Below, piece after piece: positions 14,401 to 27,766 of a DNA stretch of 64,000 nucleotides. The notes below the pieces were generated by a model. That model saw only the letters and a list, made by a program, of their open reading frames with translations, searched no databases and was not told the origin of the DNA. Position 1 is the stretch's first letter. The number at the start of each line of letters is the position of its first letter. Origin of the DNA: Trichoplax adhaerens (Eukaryota; Placozoa; Uniplacotomia; Trichoplacea; Trichoplacidae); NCBI RefSeq assembly GCF_000150275.1, contig NW_002060954.1:248287-312286 (forward strand), written 5' to 3'. Position numbers and translations under genes: made by a program.

Positions 14401-15786
14401 GTAGTAACGATAAGTTCGGTGTACTTTTGATTTCCACCTGCATATTCGATCGATAAAGATTGCGATCCATTTGAGCCCTCAATCCCTAAGTGTATCAAGT
14501 TTATAACACATTACACTGGTACTTTCTGATGAAAATGAGAACAGTGTTTTGAGAATTATAACAGGAAACACATTGTTTTAAGTTATGGTATAATTAAATC
14601 TGCGTAGAAAACTTATGATTACACACCCAAACTGCTGGTCCTTTTCTTTTATTCAGAACCTTATAGTGAATTCCGGAAAGATCTGCGAATTTAAAGTCAA
14701 TAAATGTACGTATTGGCGTATTAAGTACGATTTACTTTCATAATAATAGGTTAACGTCAACATTACAATTTCAAGTGTACTGTACTAGTCAGTAACTAGC
14801 GAACGTAAGTCATGCTATTGGAAAGGACTTATATTGGAAGGAGATCTTAGTCTATGCCTTTCATAGTTCAAGTCGTCCTGACAGGCTTCAATAATATAGT
14901 TAACATCAAAGGCTGAAGAACGATGTTAGATATCATAGCATAATCAGATAGTTTCTTGAGCTGAAAAGGATCTCGAAAGCTATAATTCTAAGCTCAAGCA
15001 CGCATTGCCTCGCAAATCATATGACTATTGTACTGAGCTCTACATGCAGTTATGCCGAATACTCGTACGTATATAGCACAAAGACGTAATAAAAGTATAA
15101 TCATTGCAATGCTGGAGTTCAAATCACAAAATAAGAGCATTCTTTTGGTACACTCCTTTTAGCTATGGTAATGCGAACACGATACGTTATCAGAGCATTA
15201 AAATCTACCATGGCAAGTTTTAAAGAAACTAGTACGTAGAAATTTGGCTGCAAACTGACCACAAATTCTGCCACATAATCCATCCAAAGCATCAATTTCC
15301 CGAATTAAGTGACCTTTTCCAATGCCTCCAAAAGAAGGATTGCAAGACATCTCACCTAAATAAATTTAATTGATCTTAGCACAATCTGCCCTTAGATCTT
15401 TTGTAGATCATGGTATGGACTATCTATGAAAATCAGGTATAATCGAACGAAATATTTATACTGTAAGTTAATATACCCGTATACTTGTAAATATGCGTAC
15501 GAGTAACTAACTATAAATAAGAGTACACAAAAATACTCATACAACCGTGTAGCCGGTGATAGGCTACAGGGTATTTACGAAAAAGTTCGTCTGTAAAATC
15601 TACAATTGCTGCTAAATCATATTTACCAATTTTAGTCAAATCGTGAGATATTAGACACACCCTAGAGCCATTACGAGCAGCAGCAGCTGCAGATTCTGTT
15701 CCAGCATGACCACCTCCAACTACAATAACATCGTAAAATGAATCGCAACCCAGGCGATAACAGAAATTTCGAGTGAAGCGCAGCAT
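11496..15786 (-). CDS. MTO1: Mitochondrial tRNA uridine modification enzyme MTO1 (GidA/MnmG family)
   Basis: FAD-dependent partner of GTPBP3 that makes the taurinomethyl (bacterial: carboxymethylaminomethyl) group on U34 of mitochondrial tRNAs. About 17 exons. The first, ending at 15786, reads [19 protein letters not shown] and then the dinucleotide-binding motif [11 protein letters not shown]; its basic, Arg-containing start fits a mitochondrial targeting peptide. Family blocks follow in order: [16 protein letters not shown] (15260-15355), [16 protein letters not shown] (14628-14682), [15 protein letters not shown] (near 14482), [16 protein letters not shown] (near 13950), [14 protein letters not shown] (about 13748 and 13681), [15 protein letters not shown] and [18 protein letters not shown] (12907-13159), [15 protein letters not shown] (about 12640-12779), [14 protein letters not shown] (12493-12558), and the C-terminal helical region with SRIDGIS. 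Stop TAG at 11496-11498. Two oddities: an apparent GC-AG intron (13682-13747) and a possible 48-base in-frame intron in the block at about 13885-13932. It is head-to-head with TERT. Confidence 0.94.
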
Positions 15787-15960
15787 ATGAAGGCTTGACC
15801 CAAAAGCCTGTCAAAATTAAAAGTGGTATAGTAGAAGGATAGAAGAATGTTGATGCTTGGCTGCTTGCAACCTCTTTTTCGCTGATACGATCGACACTTT
15901 GACCATGCACTAGAAGCTACCGCTCCTGTAATTTTTAGTAGTTGATGATTTGAAACTACT

Positions 15961-16120
15961 ATACAGTACAGTACAGTACTGTACTGTACGTACACTGCAC
16001 CCTACTGTTCTGTAATACTGTATACTGTAGACACAAATCAAAACAGTTCAGTACGGTACTGTACAGTGTACAGTACAGTATTACACTGAGTATGTACAGT
16101 ACTCAGTACAATACAGTACA
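15961..16120. repeat. GTACT/GTACA repeat cluster between MTO1 and TERT
   Basis: A 160-base cluster of CAGTACAGTACTGTAC-type units lying in the 473-base interval between the two divergent start codons (15786 and 16260). It must sit within, or next to, the promoter region of both genes. No other recognisable element is visible in this interval. Confidence 0.85.
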
Positions 16121-16259
16121 ACATAAAGACGCTTAAGTTGCTGTTAGTACGGTATCTTGTACCATTCATTTCATTTTATTTGTTTATGAATAAATAAATT
16201 GCAATTACAGTATTCATTAGCCATTACTTCGTCGAAAGGAAAGACCCATTAAAGGCCTT

Positions 16260-19200
16260 ATGGAAACCTGCGCTATCCTAGAACAGCTGCAAAATTTGTA
16301 TCGCTTGAAGCCCAATGATGGAGCAGGTGATTTCGATTTTAAATTTGCGCGCCATAAAACAAACAGACAAGACTTGATTTGTTCACCATGTAAAATGCAG
16401 CAGAAATTCTGTGGAATACGTATAATGTAGATATAGTAAACAAATACATCCCTATGCTAAAATTGTATAATAGCATCCAGACCTTTAACTAATTACTTAA
16501 CTTTATAGTGGCCATTTTGAAAAGCTTATACGACGAAGTTGTAACTTTAAATATCTACTTACGACGCGACGATAGTCCGTTTGATTTCGTCTTGAGACCC
16601 AGTGACTATGAAGAATACCAAAATTTCCTGTGCCATACGCTCGTTGGACTCTCTGCCGGACAATTAGAATGTTACCATGTAAAAATTAGAAATGAAAAAG
16701 AAAAATTAGATATAAGCGGAACAATCGAACATGTTATTCAGGTATGACAGTGTTATTATAAAACTATAACAACTTGAAGTCCCAATTTACCACGACAATT
16801 TCAAAGCAGAGCTTATGCAGCAAACAACGTCCATCACATCATATTTTATCTTTAGGTCGAACGAAGGTAAGCAACTTGTAAGATATAGAATAAGAATTTT
16901 TAATTGAAATGAGCTGATCAAAATAGTTATTTCGAATGTATTGAATTAAAATGTAAATATTTTTACGTAGATGGGAGCTCAGATTTGCAAGAACTCAGCT
17001 GTAGAAATTATTCAATCGCCTGTCTGGAATACTTTATTCTCAAGGTACCCCTTCAATTTAGCATCGCTTGTGTTAAGGATAACGTAAAGGTGCTAACTAT
17101 ATAATTAAGGAAGGATCGTATCACCAATTTCAGAATCGATCATCGTTCAGTAATCCATCTATTGAAAGATACTGCAATCTTTATCCCGTTCACGAACACC
17201 TCATTGCTACAAGTTACAGGTGAAGCAGAGGATAATAGAGAATGATTATAATCGCTTTAGTCGTGCTTTAAATATACTAACAAACATTTCTCTGATGCTT
17301 AAGGTTGTCCTATAAATAGGCATATGTATGATTTTCATGCAGCGAAAAATCCTGTCAGTACTTCAGGACCCTATCAGTGTACAGAAAGGTACATATATTA
17401 ATGAATCAACTACATGGTGCCACTTAACTTCTTAGAAATTATGGTGTCTTTTCCTTCTTTGAGAGTTTTAAACAATAACTAATCTTACATAAGAACTAAT
17501 ATTACGTAAACGCTAGATCAGTATGTACATTGATAAAATTCTATTTAAATACTAGCCTAATGAGCTAGATATAAACTGTAAATTTGTGCACTAACCAGTA
17601 TTATCCATTTATGAACAAACCAGTAAGGGCAAATGTAAATTAACTACTAAAAGTATTAATATTCTATTAGTATCACACATTCTTCGAATGATACAGCATA
17701 TTGCACATCGGCATACGGTATACAATACAGTACAAGTAAATAAATCTGAAACTGACACCAACAGAAAACAATAGCGAGGCACTTAATTGCTCTACCACGC
17801 AACAACTAGTCATCAGAATTCACTTTGGCCTCTGCATGCAATTCTTTAGTATTACTAAAAGTGAACGTACACATTTTAATTCAACCAGAACGCAAGTTTG
17901 AAGTCACTAAAAAATAATTGTATTACACGTAAATTAGTAATGCCTTGTGTTTATATTCTACATAAATACCAGTACCAGTACAACTAAACAGCTATGTATT
18001 AATACAGTATACTACGAGTATATGTGATTACTTCACTGGGTGCCTTTAATTGGGAACTGTAGGAGAGTGAGTACTTTATAAATAAAGTTGCCTACAAGCT
18101 GAGTGCATTTGCAAACACATTGCCGAGGCGCAACAGAAACTATCAATTAACTATTGATGTATTTACTGTATCTATTGCCATATTTCAATTCAGAAGCAAT
18201 GAAGAACTACCTATTAAAAAACAGTGTCTATATGCCGCTCCTGCAGGATATAGATTTGATCACACTGGCGCTGAAGGTAAAATAGTAACGATTTCAAATT
18301 GTTATTTCGCTGGATACAGTATTATCCATTTTATATAGTAAGTAAGTATTTGACATGTTACTATTCTACATATCAAATAATAATTTTAAAGGTACAGATT
18401 TTCCATTCCTAAGTTCGATTGATGTTCCTTATGAAGCCAATTACGAAATTGACAGCGAGCATACACCTGTTGCTCAAAGTCACTTTAACGGACTAAAAGT
18501 ACCAGAAGCTTTATCGTCTGATATTAAAACAAGTCAGTTATTCTTTAATTATAAGCTACTGTTTTATATTGTTAACAATCATCGACTCATTTACTTCTTG
18601 TTACGTAAACATAAAACTCACACCAACACACCCACGCCACCTGTACAAGAAGAGGACGATTTAAATCGCGAAGCAAAGTACTGTCGAAGTAGCTTACTGA
18701 AGCTCTCCACCAGTATTACCCGTATTATGTATTCCAGAGTCAGTAAGGAAAGTTTAAATTCGTCTAGTAGTAAGTATTGTATTATTCATATGTTAATATA
18801 AAATATTTTTAGTGATGGTTTCAATGCTAAGAAATTCTGTACATGTATTTTAAAGAACTTCCGTTTTTATATAAACTGCCTAGATATCGTCGAAGTGGCC
18901 CACAGCAGCCGCAGGGGTGCTCGAAAATTGATAACAAGAATATTTTTATCAAATCAGATTCACCAGTCAAAATGTAAATAATTTTTATTGTAACTTTTTG
19001 TATACATTCTAAATGATTTCAATGAATATTAAAAAAATTAATAGTCCTATGGCTTTATAATTCGATTTTACGTTCATCTCTAGATAATAAAAAAGGAACT
19101 ATACAGGTTAGACTCTTGAAATTATGCAAGATAACCAAATCAAGAATCATTCATACCATTATGTCAAAAGAGGATTCCCAATTGCTAAATGATTTATCTT

Positions 19201-22200
19201 GGGTTTAGTCTTGTCGTCTGCCAAGAAGATTAATTCGATTACAGCAAATATTTCAGTCGTTCATCAAACGTCATAAGTAAGTTCATCATCGTGTCGTATA
19301 GAAACATAACATCTTGGTCTATGTGATCTTCGCATCTAAATAATGAGTTTATCGCTAGAAAATGTCGGTTTCAAGCTTTATTACACCGTCAATGTCCACT
19401 AAAGCCTCATCAGATATTTCCGATCGAGGCAAGCGTAACTATTTTCTTAGCTAGTAATTCTATATCAAAGTTTAGTTTTTGTAGTAAATTATGATATGGT
19501 TTTATTTCAGAAGAATATGCCATATAAGATTACTTCTACAGTATCACTAACCTGATCTAATAACCTTATACAATAGCAAACAGTAAATATTAACTGTAAA
19601 AAGCGAACTGAGACGAAAGTAGCTACTAATTACAGTTGTCTACGGAATAATTATTCCACTCCTGTTCAAGTAAGCAGACAGTGTTTATTATACCCTTAAT
19701 ATGCTACGTTTGATGTTAACAATTAATACTAGTTTGTCGAAGGTTTATTCTTTTTTAGTATCTGTCTGTAACCACGTTATACCACAACAGCTATGGGGAT
19801 GCAAAAGAAACAAGCAATTATTTTATAACAGTATGTAGACTTCCATGCTCCTACAGTATATATTTCTAATGAAAATTATAAGTATCTAAGTCAGAGCGGT
19901 CCTAATTTTTGCTCTAAATTTTCCGCTGACCTAATAATCTATACTCTTCAAAAATTTTAAAGAACTGTTCCGATTTATACATCTACATAAAAATGAAAAA
20001 TTCACCTGCCGCGACATCATGATGAATATGAAGGTACATTATTTAACCACCAAATAATGTAATTCTAATACCCAGCAATTTCTAAATAAATAACAGAAAG
20101 AAAATAAACACTATTCAGATTTCAGAGTGTATTTGGGCCAATAATTTCATGCAGAAAGCCAAATTGTCTCCTATAAGTAACAGTGAAAAATCATGGAGAT
20201 TATGTACTACTTTCTTTTGGTGGTTGTTCAACGATTACTGCTTATCAATATTAAAGGTAGCCCTGAATTGATACCTTACCATTTTTGTAGATGATTAATG
20301 TTACTAATTTTTCAGTTAGAATCATGAATAATTCACTTGGATCAAGTACTTTTTATCTCAAATTTTAATAACCTCTTGATCTTAGCCATTTTGTGCTTCT
20401 GATTTTGTTAGGGATATTTTTATGTAACTGACTCAGATAATACAAAAAATAAAATTTTTTACTATCGGAAGTCAATATGGCGAAGAATACTTACTCTCGG
20501 TGTAACAGGTGGATTCAAATGAGACTTGACAAATATCCTAGCGAAATTTTCAACAGCATAATTCGTTTCTATTAGGTCTTTTACGAGAAAAATTTAAGAA
20601 AATTGACAAGGTTGAAATATTCTTTTACACTTGTTGTGTATCAAAATTACAATAATATATTTTAACTTACTTACAGAAAACCTACAAGAAGTTACTGCAC
20701 GAACAGAAAACCCTCGGGTGTTCAGGATTGCGATTTCTACCGAAAGATAAAAAACTGAGACCTATCATTGCGCTAAATAGAAAAACTTTTTCATCAGATG
20801 TTATGGTATTCCTTGTTAACATGCGTTAGCTCTGCTTGTCAAAACTCACATCAGAAATTTTCGATAATGTTATCTCCTATATTCACTAGAATAAAACCTT
20901 ACAAAAATCGAAAGGATCACATTGCAGCAATCTGCCAATAAATGATCAACTTCGAAAGATATTTAACATTCTAACTTACGAAAAAGTATGAAAATCATGA
21001 AATGAAATAAGTATATCTCTAAGTATTACGTGAGTACTCTCGGTTTACTATCGCCTACTTCAAGAAATGTAACGTAATTTTGCAGAATAAAGCTGTCTAT
21101 AATAAAAGTCCCGGCATTTTTGGCTTTCATGACATTTATTATCAATGGAAAAATTTCATAAGCAACGTAAATCCTCAATCGCATGACAGGTAAACATCAG
21201 TAGTCACTAACAAGTTATCTTGTATCATTATACAGTAGTACAATAATTTGCATCCAAAAGAAAACGTAATTTCTGAAAATTCTATCAACATTGCTCCTTT
21301 ATCCACATTTAGAAAGTGGTACTTCGCTAGTGTTGATATAAAGAATTGCTTCGACTCAATCCGGCAGGAGAAATTGTTAAGTATTGTTGATAAATTACTG
21401 AATCAGGTAATAGAATTTTTAAAATGAATCGTATGTACATTAGATAAGTTAAACTAGGAAATTTTCAATACCTTAGGATGAATACTTGATGTATCAATTT
21501 ACAATGGTATCACGACGAAATAATAAGAATTGCTCCAATATTCAACGTTACATCTTAAAAAACGGTTAATTTTATAATTACTTGCGCTTATAGCCTCTAA
21601 TCCGCTAATTCGCTTACGAATCACACACCCTAGGTGACATGAGTGCAACTGCACGTTTATTAAAATTCAGTGAAAATGAAAGCAATTCAAGAATGCGACA
21701 TTGCATTGTCTACGATAAGGTCAAACAGTCAGTTATAACTGACCAATTTAATTCTAGCGCATTAGTGATGTAGACGAGACAGTGAAACTCTTAATCATTC
21801 TTTGTGGAATTTAAGGATGATGGTCTTTCAGGAAAATAGTTAATAATCTTTATAATTTTATACCTAAGATAAATCAGAATTAAGTTTTTGATAAAAGTTA
21901 TGGTAACCATAGTACAATGTTATCGAGTTCTCGATGCTTGACTAATCATGATTATGTACCTATGATAAACCAGGCTGTAATTGAAGTAGTTAAGAAAACT
22001 TTTGTTCTAGAGCAAATCAAAAAACATATTACTAATAACATTGTGCAGGTTACTCATGATTTTTACTAGTAATACCCGAGAGTTTTCCGTAGTAATGACT
22101 ATTAAATATTGCTAAATCATTTACAAGTAGGTTAACGGAGAATATTATAAGCAGACTAGTGGTATTCCTCAGGGATCTATTCTTTCCTCGGTCCTCTGCT

Positions 22201-24143
22201 AGTAAGCGAAATGGAATCTATGATCTAGATTCGAAACTTGATAAAAAATGTTAAAATTAGATGTTTTTATTGCATCATACATTTTAGTATATTTTATAAC
22301 ATGATGGAAAATACTTATTTAAAAGAATTCATGAACCAGAGCAATGTAGTAAGTATTTACGATACCTTATTTTTTGTTCTATGAATTTTTATATAGTCTT
22401 AGAATTCTCTCGTATACAATACCAAATTAAGAGCAAAAAATCCTCAAGACTTTTTCAGTACAAATAACAAACATAAATCTATTCAACGTTATATCTGTGT
22501 ACCGTACATTAATGTAATAAAGCCGTTTACATTGAGCTCCTGTGATAAAATAGTTTTTTGCAAGGTTAACAGACGATTTCTTATTGGTGGCTAATAATAA
22601 AGACGTCTGCTGCGCTTTTATTAATAAAATGGCTAAAGGTTATGTGCAATTCTACAAGACAATATGTAATTGATAGCAAATTAAAAATTATTAACATGTT
22701 CGAGATTTTCCTAATACCTTTTAGGTATTCCAGAGTACGGTTGTGAACTTAATCTTGCAAAATGTCTAGTAAATGAAAAATTAGCTGTTATGAATGATTT
22801 TCAACCGAATCTTTGTAAAAATTCAAGTACTGAGAAATTAAAGCCTTTCAAAATTTAGTGGATAATTTACACACTCTTAACCCAATGTGTCTTTCTCCAC
22901 TTAAGGTTATTTTCCATGGTGTGGGTTGCTTTTCAATATTAACACATTAGAAGTGTTATCAGATTACAATCGATATACTCATATACGTAAGTAAAGTTTT
23001 TACGTAATAACTTTACTCATGCCAAAAAATAAACTGTCGTAATTATCATGTAGGCATTAGTGAATGTATGACAATCAATATCAGTAATAATGCCGGACAA
23101 ACAATGAGAGCTAAAATGCTTCAGTAAGTAGTAACCTATTTGTTCTATTAATACAAATTGCATTATATATCCCATCCTATCATGCAACGTATTTTGCCTG
23201 TTTATGTGAATACCAATTAGCTGCATTTTTCTTACAGGTACGTGAGAATGTTATGTCAAATAATTACTCTTGATCCTGAGGTATGTAGTAGCCGTGTTCA
23301 TGTTTTAAATCCACAATGAATTAAAATGAATGTAAATACTTTTAGATGAATTCAAAGCTCACAATAGGCATTAACATCTTCGATAAACTCCAACTAATAA
23401 TGCTGAAATTTTTGGCCTATGTTCATCGACTACCGAAAGGGAAGAAACCTAACAGTAGTGTGCAGTACTTTGACCGTAAGACACCTTTTACACAATATAA
23501 TAAATTTAACGTGGTATTTGCTACTGATTGCATATTTAATGGTAATAATAACGTTGAATTCTTTAATTTAATGCTATTCGAAGATATGTTAATGGACATG
23601 ATTCATTGTCTGTATATTACTGCACGAAGATGTTGTCGAAAGGTAATATTACATCGTTCAATAAAACGAAATTTACACTTTCATGGATATGCAAGCCAAA
23701 AATTATTCTTATCTTATATTTGATAATGAACTACGTAGTATGGCGTACTATTCTGTCTTGAAATGGATGAATTGATATGGTAATATATCTTTGTGACCGT
23801 ATGATATGTTGTATATTACATGTTTCAACAACTTTTAATATGAAGATGTATTAACATGTAATTTGAAAAAAATAAGGCTAGGCGTCCAAGCTGCCTGCAC
23901 TCATTTAGTCAAATTATCATCATCATGCATTTTTAATATTCGAATCATGAAATTTCGATTGCAATGCCTAACCGAGGTTAGTAATTAGCAGTGTTCTACG
24001 TACTGCTATAAACTTTTTTGTTTAATTGATGCTAACAAATTTTATTACCCTCATCGATCCAGAGAATATCTATTGAAAGACGAAATTTCCTTTTAGAAAT
24101 TCTAAACGCCCGTTCAAGAATTTTAGCCAGTGTTAATCTATAA
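16260..24143 (+). CDS. TERT: Telomerase reverse transcriptase
   Basis: Catalytic subunit of telomerase, about 26 or more exons. Exon 1 (16260-16326) joins in frame to exon 2 (16509-16741). TEN domain: YLRRDDSPFDFVLRPSD, SLCSKQRPSHHI (16807-16866), NSAVEIIQSPVWNTLFSR plus DHRSVIHLLKDTAIFIPF (16971-17219). Linker 18104-18769. RNA-binding domain: GARKLITRIFLSNQ (18884-18973), LPRRLIRLQQIFQSF (to 19275), IPQQLWGCKRNKQLF (about 19790), and the T motif FYVTDSDNTKNKIFYYRKSI (20411-20509). Reverse transcriptase: motif 1/2 GLRFLPKDKKLRPIIALNRK (20678-20805), GIFGFHDIYYQWKNF (21086-21188), motif A VDIKNCFDSI (21312-21406), B' SGIPQGSILSSVLC (22131-22201), motif C RLTDDFLLV (22554-22638), motif D PEYGCELNLAKCLV (22725-22814), motif E YFPWCGLLFN (22906-22986). 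All three catalytic Asp residues are present. The C-terminal thumb runs to a TAA at 24141-24143. Unresolved: junctions around 18973-19209 and 23642-23883, and the exact start. Confidence 0.93.
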
Positions 24144-24889
24144 TGAACTTAATATACTAACTTCTTATAAGCACTCCTTAAATCATTTACTAAATTCTTT
24201 TCATGTTCTATTGTAAACGTAGTGACTAATATTGCAAGCACCAATATTAATTAGAAAACTCGATTCACGGCGGAAGACAGATCGAATAAGTTTACATTAG
24301 ATAATCATATCGTTTGTGCATACTGTCAAATATATCAGGAATCTTTTCCTAGATATTCAACTTTAACGGACATTGGTATTATCAAATATGATTTATAAAG
24401 GCCCTGTAAATCATTTTATTCATATTTATTGAACTCGTAATTACGATTCCAGCATCTGTAGTACTGTAAAGCAATATATATAATCAGTAGCAGTAACTTC
24501 TAAGGAGGTATGAGACATCCCATGTTAGTAACATCTATGTCTGTTAATCGTTTAACATAGTAAACAATGTCTAATTTAATCGACATGCATATTGCAGGAT
24601 TTAAAATAAATTGTTAGTCATAACCATTAGCTTAGCTATAAATTATGACTCGCCATGAACAATTGCAAATATTCCGCAACAAATCTGTTGATAAATGAAA
24701 ATGTCTACTGTAAAGTAAATTAATACAGACAGATACCCTCATGATACTTTTATTAATGATGACTAGTATAAAGGTACTCACAGTCACCAACAGGTATTTC
24801 AATAAGCAAAATCAAGTTTGTAAAAGTAAAACATGTATACATAATATGAATCTTATTATATATACAGTCGCAGCATAATTCTTTACGAA
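24144..24889. other. Tail-to-tail interval after TERT
   Basis: AT-rich sequence between the convergent TERT stop and the stop of the next gene. I see no exon-like open frames, RNA genes or repeat cluster. Confidence 0.5.
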
Positions 24890-25444
24890 TTAATCAATTC
24901 CACTGAAAAGGTCAAAATCTTCTGATTGTTCGTCAATCCGACAACGCAAATATCTGGGCATTTCAGATTTAAGATCCTCTATTGTTACGTTCTCATTTGC
25001 TTGAGATTTAGAGAGATTTGCTTGTGAAGATTGTGTAGAAGACCGACGAGACGGTGGACAGTATACCGTCGTAACCGTATTAACTTGTTCTCTATCATTT
25101 AACTGATCATGTAATCGTGATGAATCGGTTAGAGATACAACTGGTGCTGAGCTTCGGCGGCCTTTTGATTTCGATTTGAAGTCAAGAAATTCACTTTTTA
25201 ATTCATCATTACCATCAGCAAGTTCATGCCTTAAATTCCTTTGATTTTCATCGACATTCTGTAACTGTTTGTTCACGGCTTTTTCTAACTTTAATAATTT
25301 CTGATTAAGTTTCTGAGAACTATTAAAATTTTGACGATCAACGGTCTTTTTAGGAATAACCTGTGCTTGAGAAATATTCTTTGTTACGTGCGTGCACGAT
25401 AGATCATTTTTACCATTAGTCGGATGTTTACGGCTAGTATTCAT
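24890..25444 (-). CDS. Unrecognised 184-aa coiled-coil protein, single exon
   Basis: An uninterrupted frame from ATG (25444) to TAA with no need for introns, which is unusual in this window. The first 40 residues are Lys/Asn/Gln-rich. Residues about 40-95 have a heptad-like spacing of Leu and hydrophobic residues (LNQKLLKLEKAVNKQL, then NLRHELADGNDELKSEF), suggesting a coiled coil. Residues about 96-155 are Ser/Arg-rich and likely disordered (RRSSAPVVSL, SRRSSTQSSQ, both possible phosphorylation stretches). The tail is acidic (DEQSEDFDLFSGID). I do not recognise a family. It is convergent with TERT. Its length and non-random composition argue for a real protein, but there is no homology evidence and the function is unknown. 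Confidence 0.65.
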   Translation of the reverse strand: MNTSRKHPTNGKNDLSCTHVTKNISQAQVIPKKTVDRQNFNSSQKLNQKLLKLEKAVNKQLQNVDENQRNLRHELADGNDELKSEFLDFKSKSKGRRSSAPVVSLTDSSRLHDQLNDREQVNTVTTVYCPPSRRSSTQSSQANLSKSQANENVTIEDLKSEMPRYLRCRIDEQSEDFDLFSGID

Positions 25445-27577
25445 GGTTATTGCTTTTAAGAATTAGGAATCTTTAAACTAAAAATAGACAAAAGATGTTT
25501 TAAGCTTCATAAAAGTAAATACTAGTCCAATAGATTAAGCATTGACTGAATAATTTATGTTTAAGAAAATTTGCAGTTTCGTAAAAATTATCAGCACTCT
25601 AGCATTTGTAGTAGCAGTACCACCTTATACTTAAAAGTTTTTACAGCATAGCTTATTGCTGAAGGTATGATGCAGACTTTGCTAATGGAAACTGCAAGCA
25701 CTCGTAGAAAAAAATTTATTAATTATCGGCAAAGCCAAAGACAACAGCCAGATCAAGCTAGAACATCTAATTTCTCATGAAAATCTGATGATTTCAGTGA
25801 CAATCACAAATAAATTTATATACATACCCGCTTTAGTATTACTGTATTTTATAGAGTAGAAGATTATCATACCTAAAAAGCTTACGTATCTAGGATAAGC
25901 CTATCATATTTTCTAATAAATCACGAAAATACCGTAGGCTATTCGAGCACTTAGTTCTATATATGTCCTTATATACGCATACAGTACCGTGTACTTCGCT
26001 ATGAAATATCACGGCTAATAACATTAATAAGTACATTAAAGTACGAATCAATATTGCAAGAGCGCCTCCATAAGAATAGTAAAATATCGATACAATTTAC
26101 TCATGTAGTTCTTGACTACTGCTAAGCAGGTTATTTATCCAATATCCTGAAATTTTGGATCACGTCGATAAACCGTAAACAGGAATATCAGTGATTTACT
26201 AATTATCATAGTCACGAAGTCTCAATGCGCACTTAAATGATTCACGTCAATTTGGTTTTATTTTGTTTTTATCAAACTAGCACAACTGAATCCGCTTGTA
26301 CTTAGTGATAATTATAATTAATTTACGATAGTAATCTATCTTGCGATACAGGAAAAAGAAACAAAATTAAAATTTTAAATGTACGAGTATACGCTGTATG
26401 CAGCAATCGAAATACTGAATCTTAAAGCAATCTTGCAAAATATTCGCATATTTATCGATGTTATCGTAGAAAACGGTGCTGGTTGTAGCTTAGTGTATGA
26501 TTAACCATTATATAAATATCAAATTATTTCGCTATCTTTTAACGGAAGCACAAAACTTGCTGAAGAAATATAACTTACTAATTAAGTATTTGATCATTTA
26601 ATCATTTTACCACATTAATTCTATGCAGTAAGATCATAAAGCGAATTTAAAACATGCTGATAATAAATTCTGACATTATCAATGCAATATCAGTTGCCTT
26701 ATCTTTGTTAAAGAAATCATGTTAATAATGATGAAGAAAAAGGCTTATTATATTTACTGAAACAATGGATTCTTAATCACTCTAATAACTCCATTCAGTA
26801 ACTTAATCAGTAGTGTCAATTAAGAATTTAAGCCAATTAGTTATTTACAGTAAATTAATTAATTGTTATCTTAGTTTGGTAACTTACATCAGTACTACTT
26901 CGTCTCGACGCTTTATTTTTCCTTAATTTATATTTATACAATACAGAAATGTAAATTTACTGAGATAATTCAATCACAATGAAATAAAATCCCATGATAT
27001 GAATTTATATATATGCTATTAAAATTAACTACTATAACCAGTAGTTCATGTTCACTAGCAATGAAGCAATTTGAAACAACCAGAAAGCACAGATACATAG
27101 AAACTCTAGTTAGCCGCTCCTAAAATATCATCGGCGTAAAGAACATCATATACGCCGACAAAATACACTATAACACGCATAATTAACTTAACGAGCTTGA
27201 TAATTAGAGCTAAAACAAAAAACACGTAGACAAGTATAGATTCACAATATTCAAGTTATGACCCTGCTTGGGCAACGTTGTGGACGCTTTCATATTAATC
27301 TGGTAAACTCTATCTCCTTTACTTTGCACCATAGATAACTAAAGATTGAAGAGCACTGGAACCATGTAGCTTACAATGAATAAGTTAAACAGTAATTGAA
27401 GCATGACTACTAAACGTAACATGTGACTGACATTAGCTTCATGACAACAAAAAATGCTTTACCATTGATGTAGCCAGCATCCATGTGACTTAGCTATCTT
27501 TAACACTAGTACAGTACAGTACTATCACCACTGAGAACTCACAACACTCTATCTAACTTTATACTGAACTCCCTATT

Positions 27578-27766
27578 CTATTGTGTACAGAACTGATTAC
27601 TCTCAAGAAAGCTCGCCAAACCGTTGCACCCTGTATTGTAGTATGAAGTTAAAGTACAGCAGGTCGGGAGAATTACACTACATCTACAGTAACTGCGGTG
27701 TGTACACTGCATTTGGCTTCCGATATTTACAATAGACAGAAATGTTGCTAAAATAAAACAGAACAT
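27578..27766 (-). CDS. Possible small secreted Cys-rich peptide (62 aa)
   Basis: The frame starts MFCFILATFLSIVNIGS, a hydrophobic stretch that resembles a signal peptide. It is followed by a 45-residue region with seven Cys residues in a C-C-C-CC-C-C pattern and few charged residues. That is the architecture of small secreted peptides. Against it: short frames of this size arise by chance in this sequence, no homologue is recognised, no splice partners are evident, and part of the composition reflects local sequence bias. Treat as a candidate only. Confidence 0.2.
   Translation of the reverse strand: MFCFILATFLSIVNIGSQMQCTHRSYCRCSVILPTCCTLTSYYNTGCNGLASFLESNQFCTQ

Noticed and set aside
15671-15995. 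Two minus-strand frames overlapping MTO1 exon 1
   Set aside because: They are out of frame with the clear FAD-binding exon of MTO1 and show no similarity to any protein.
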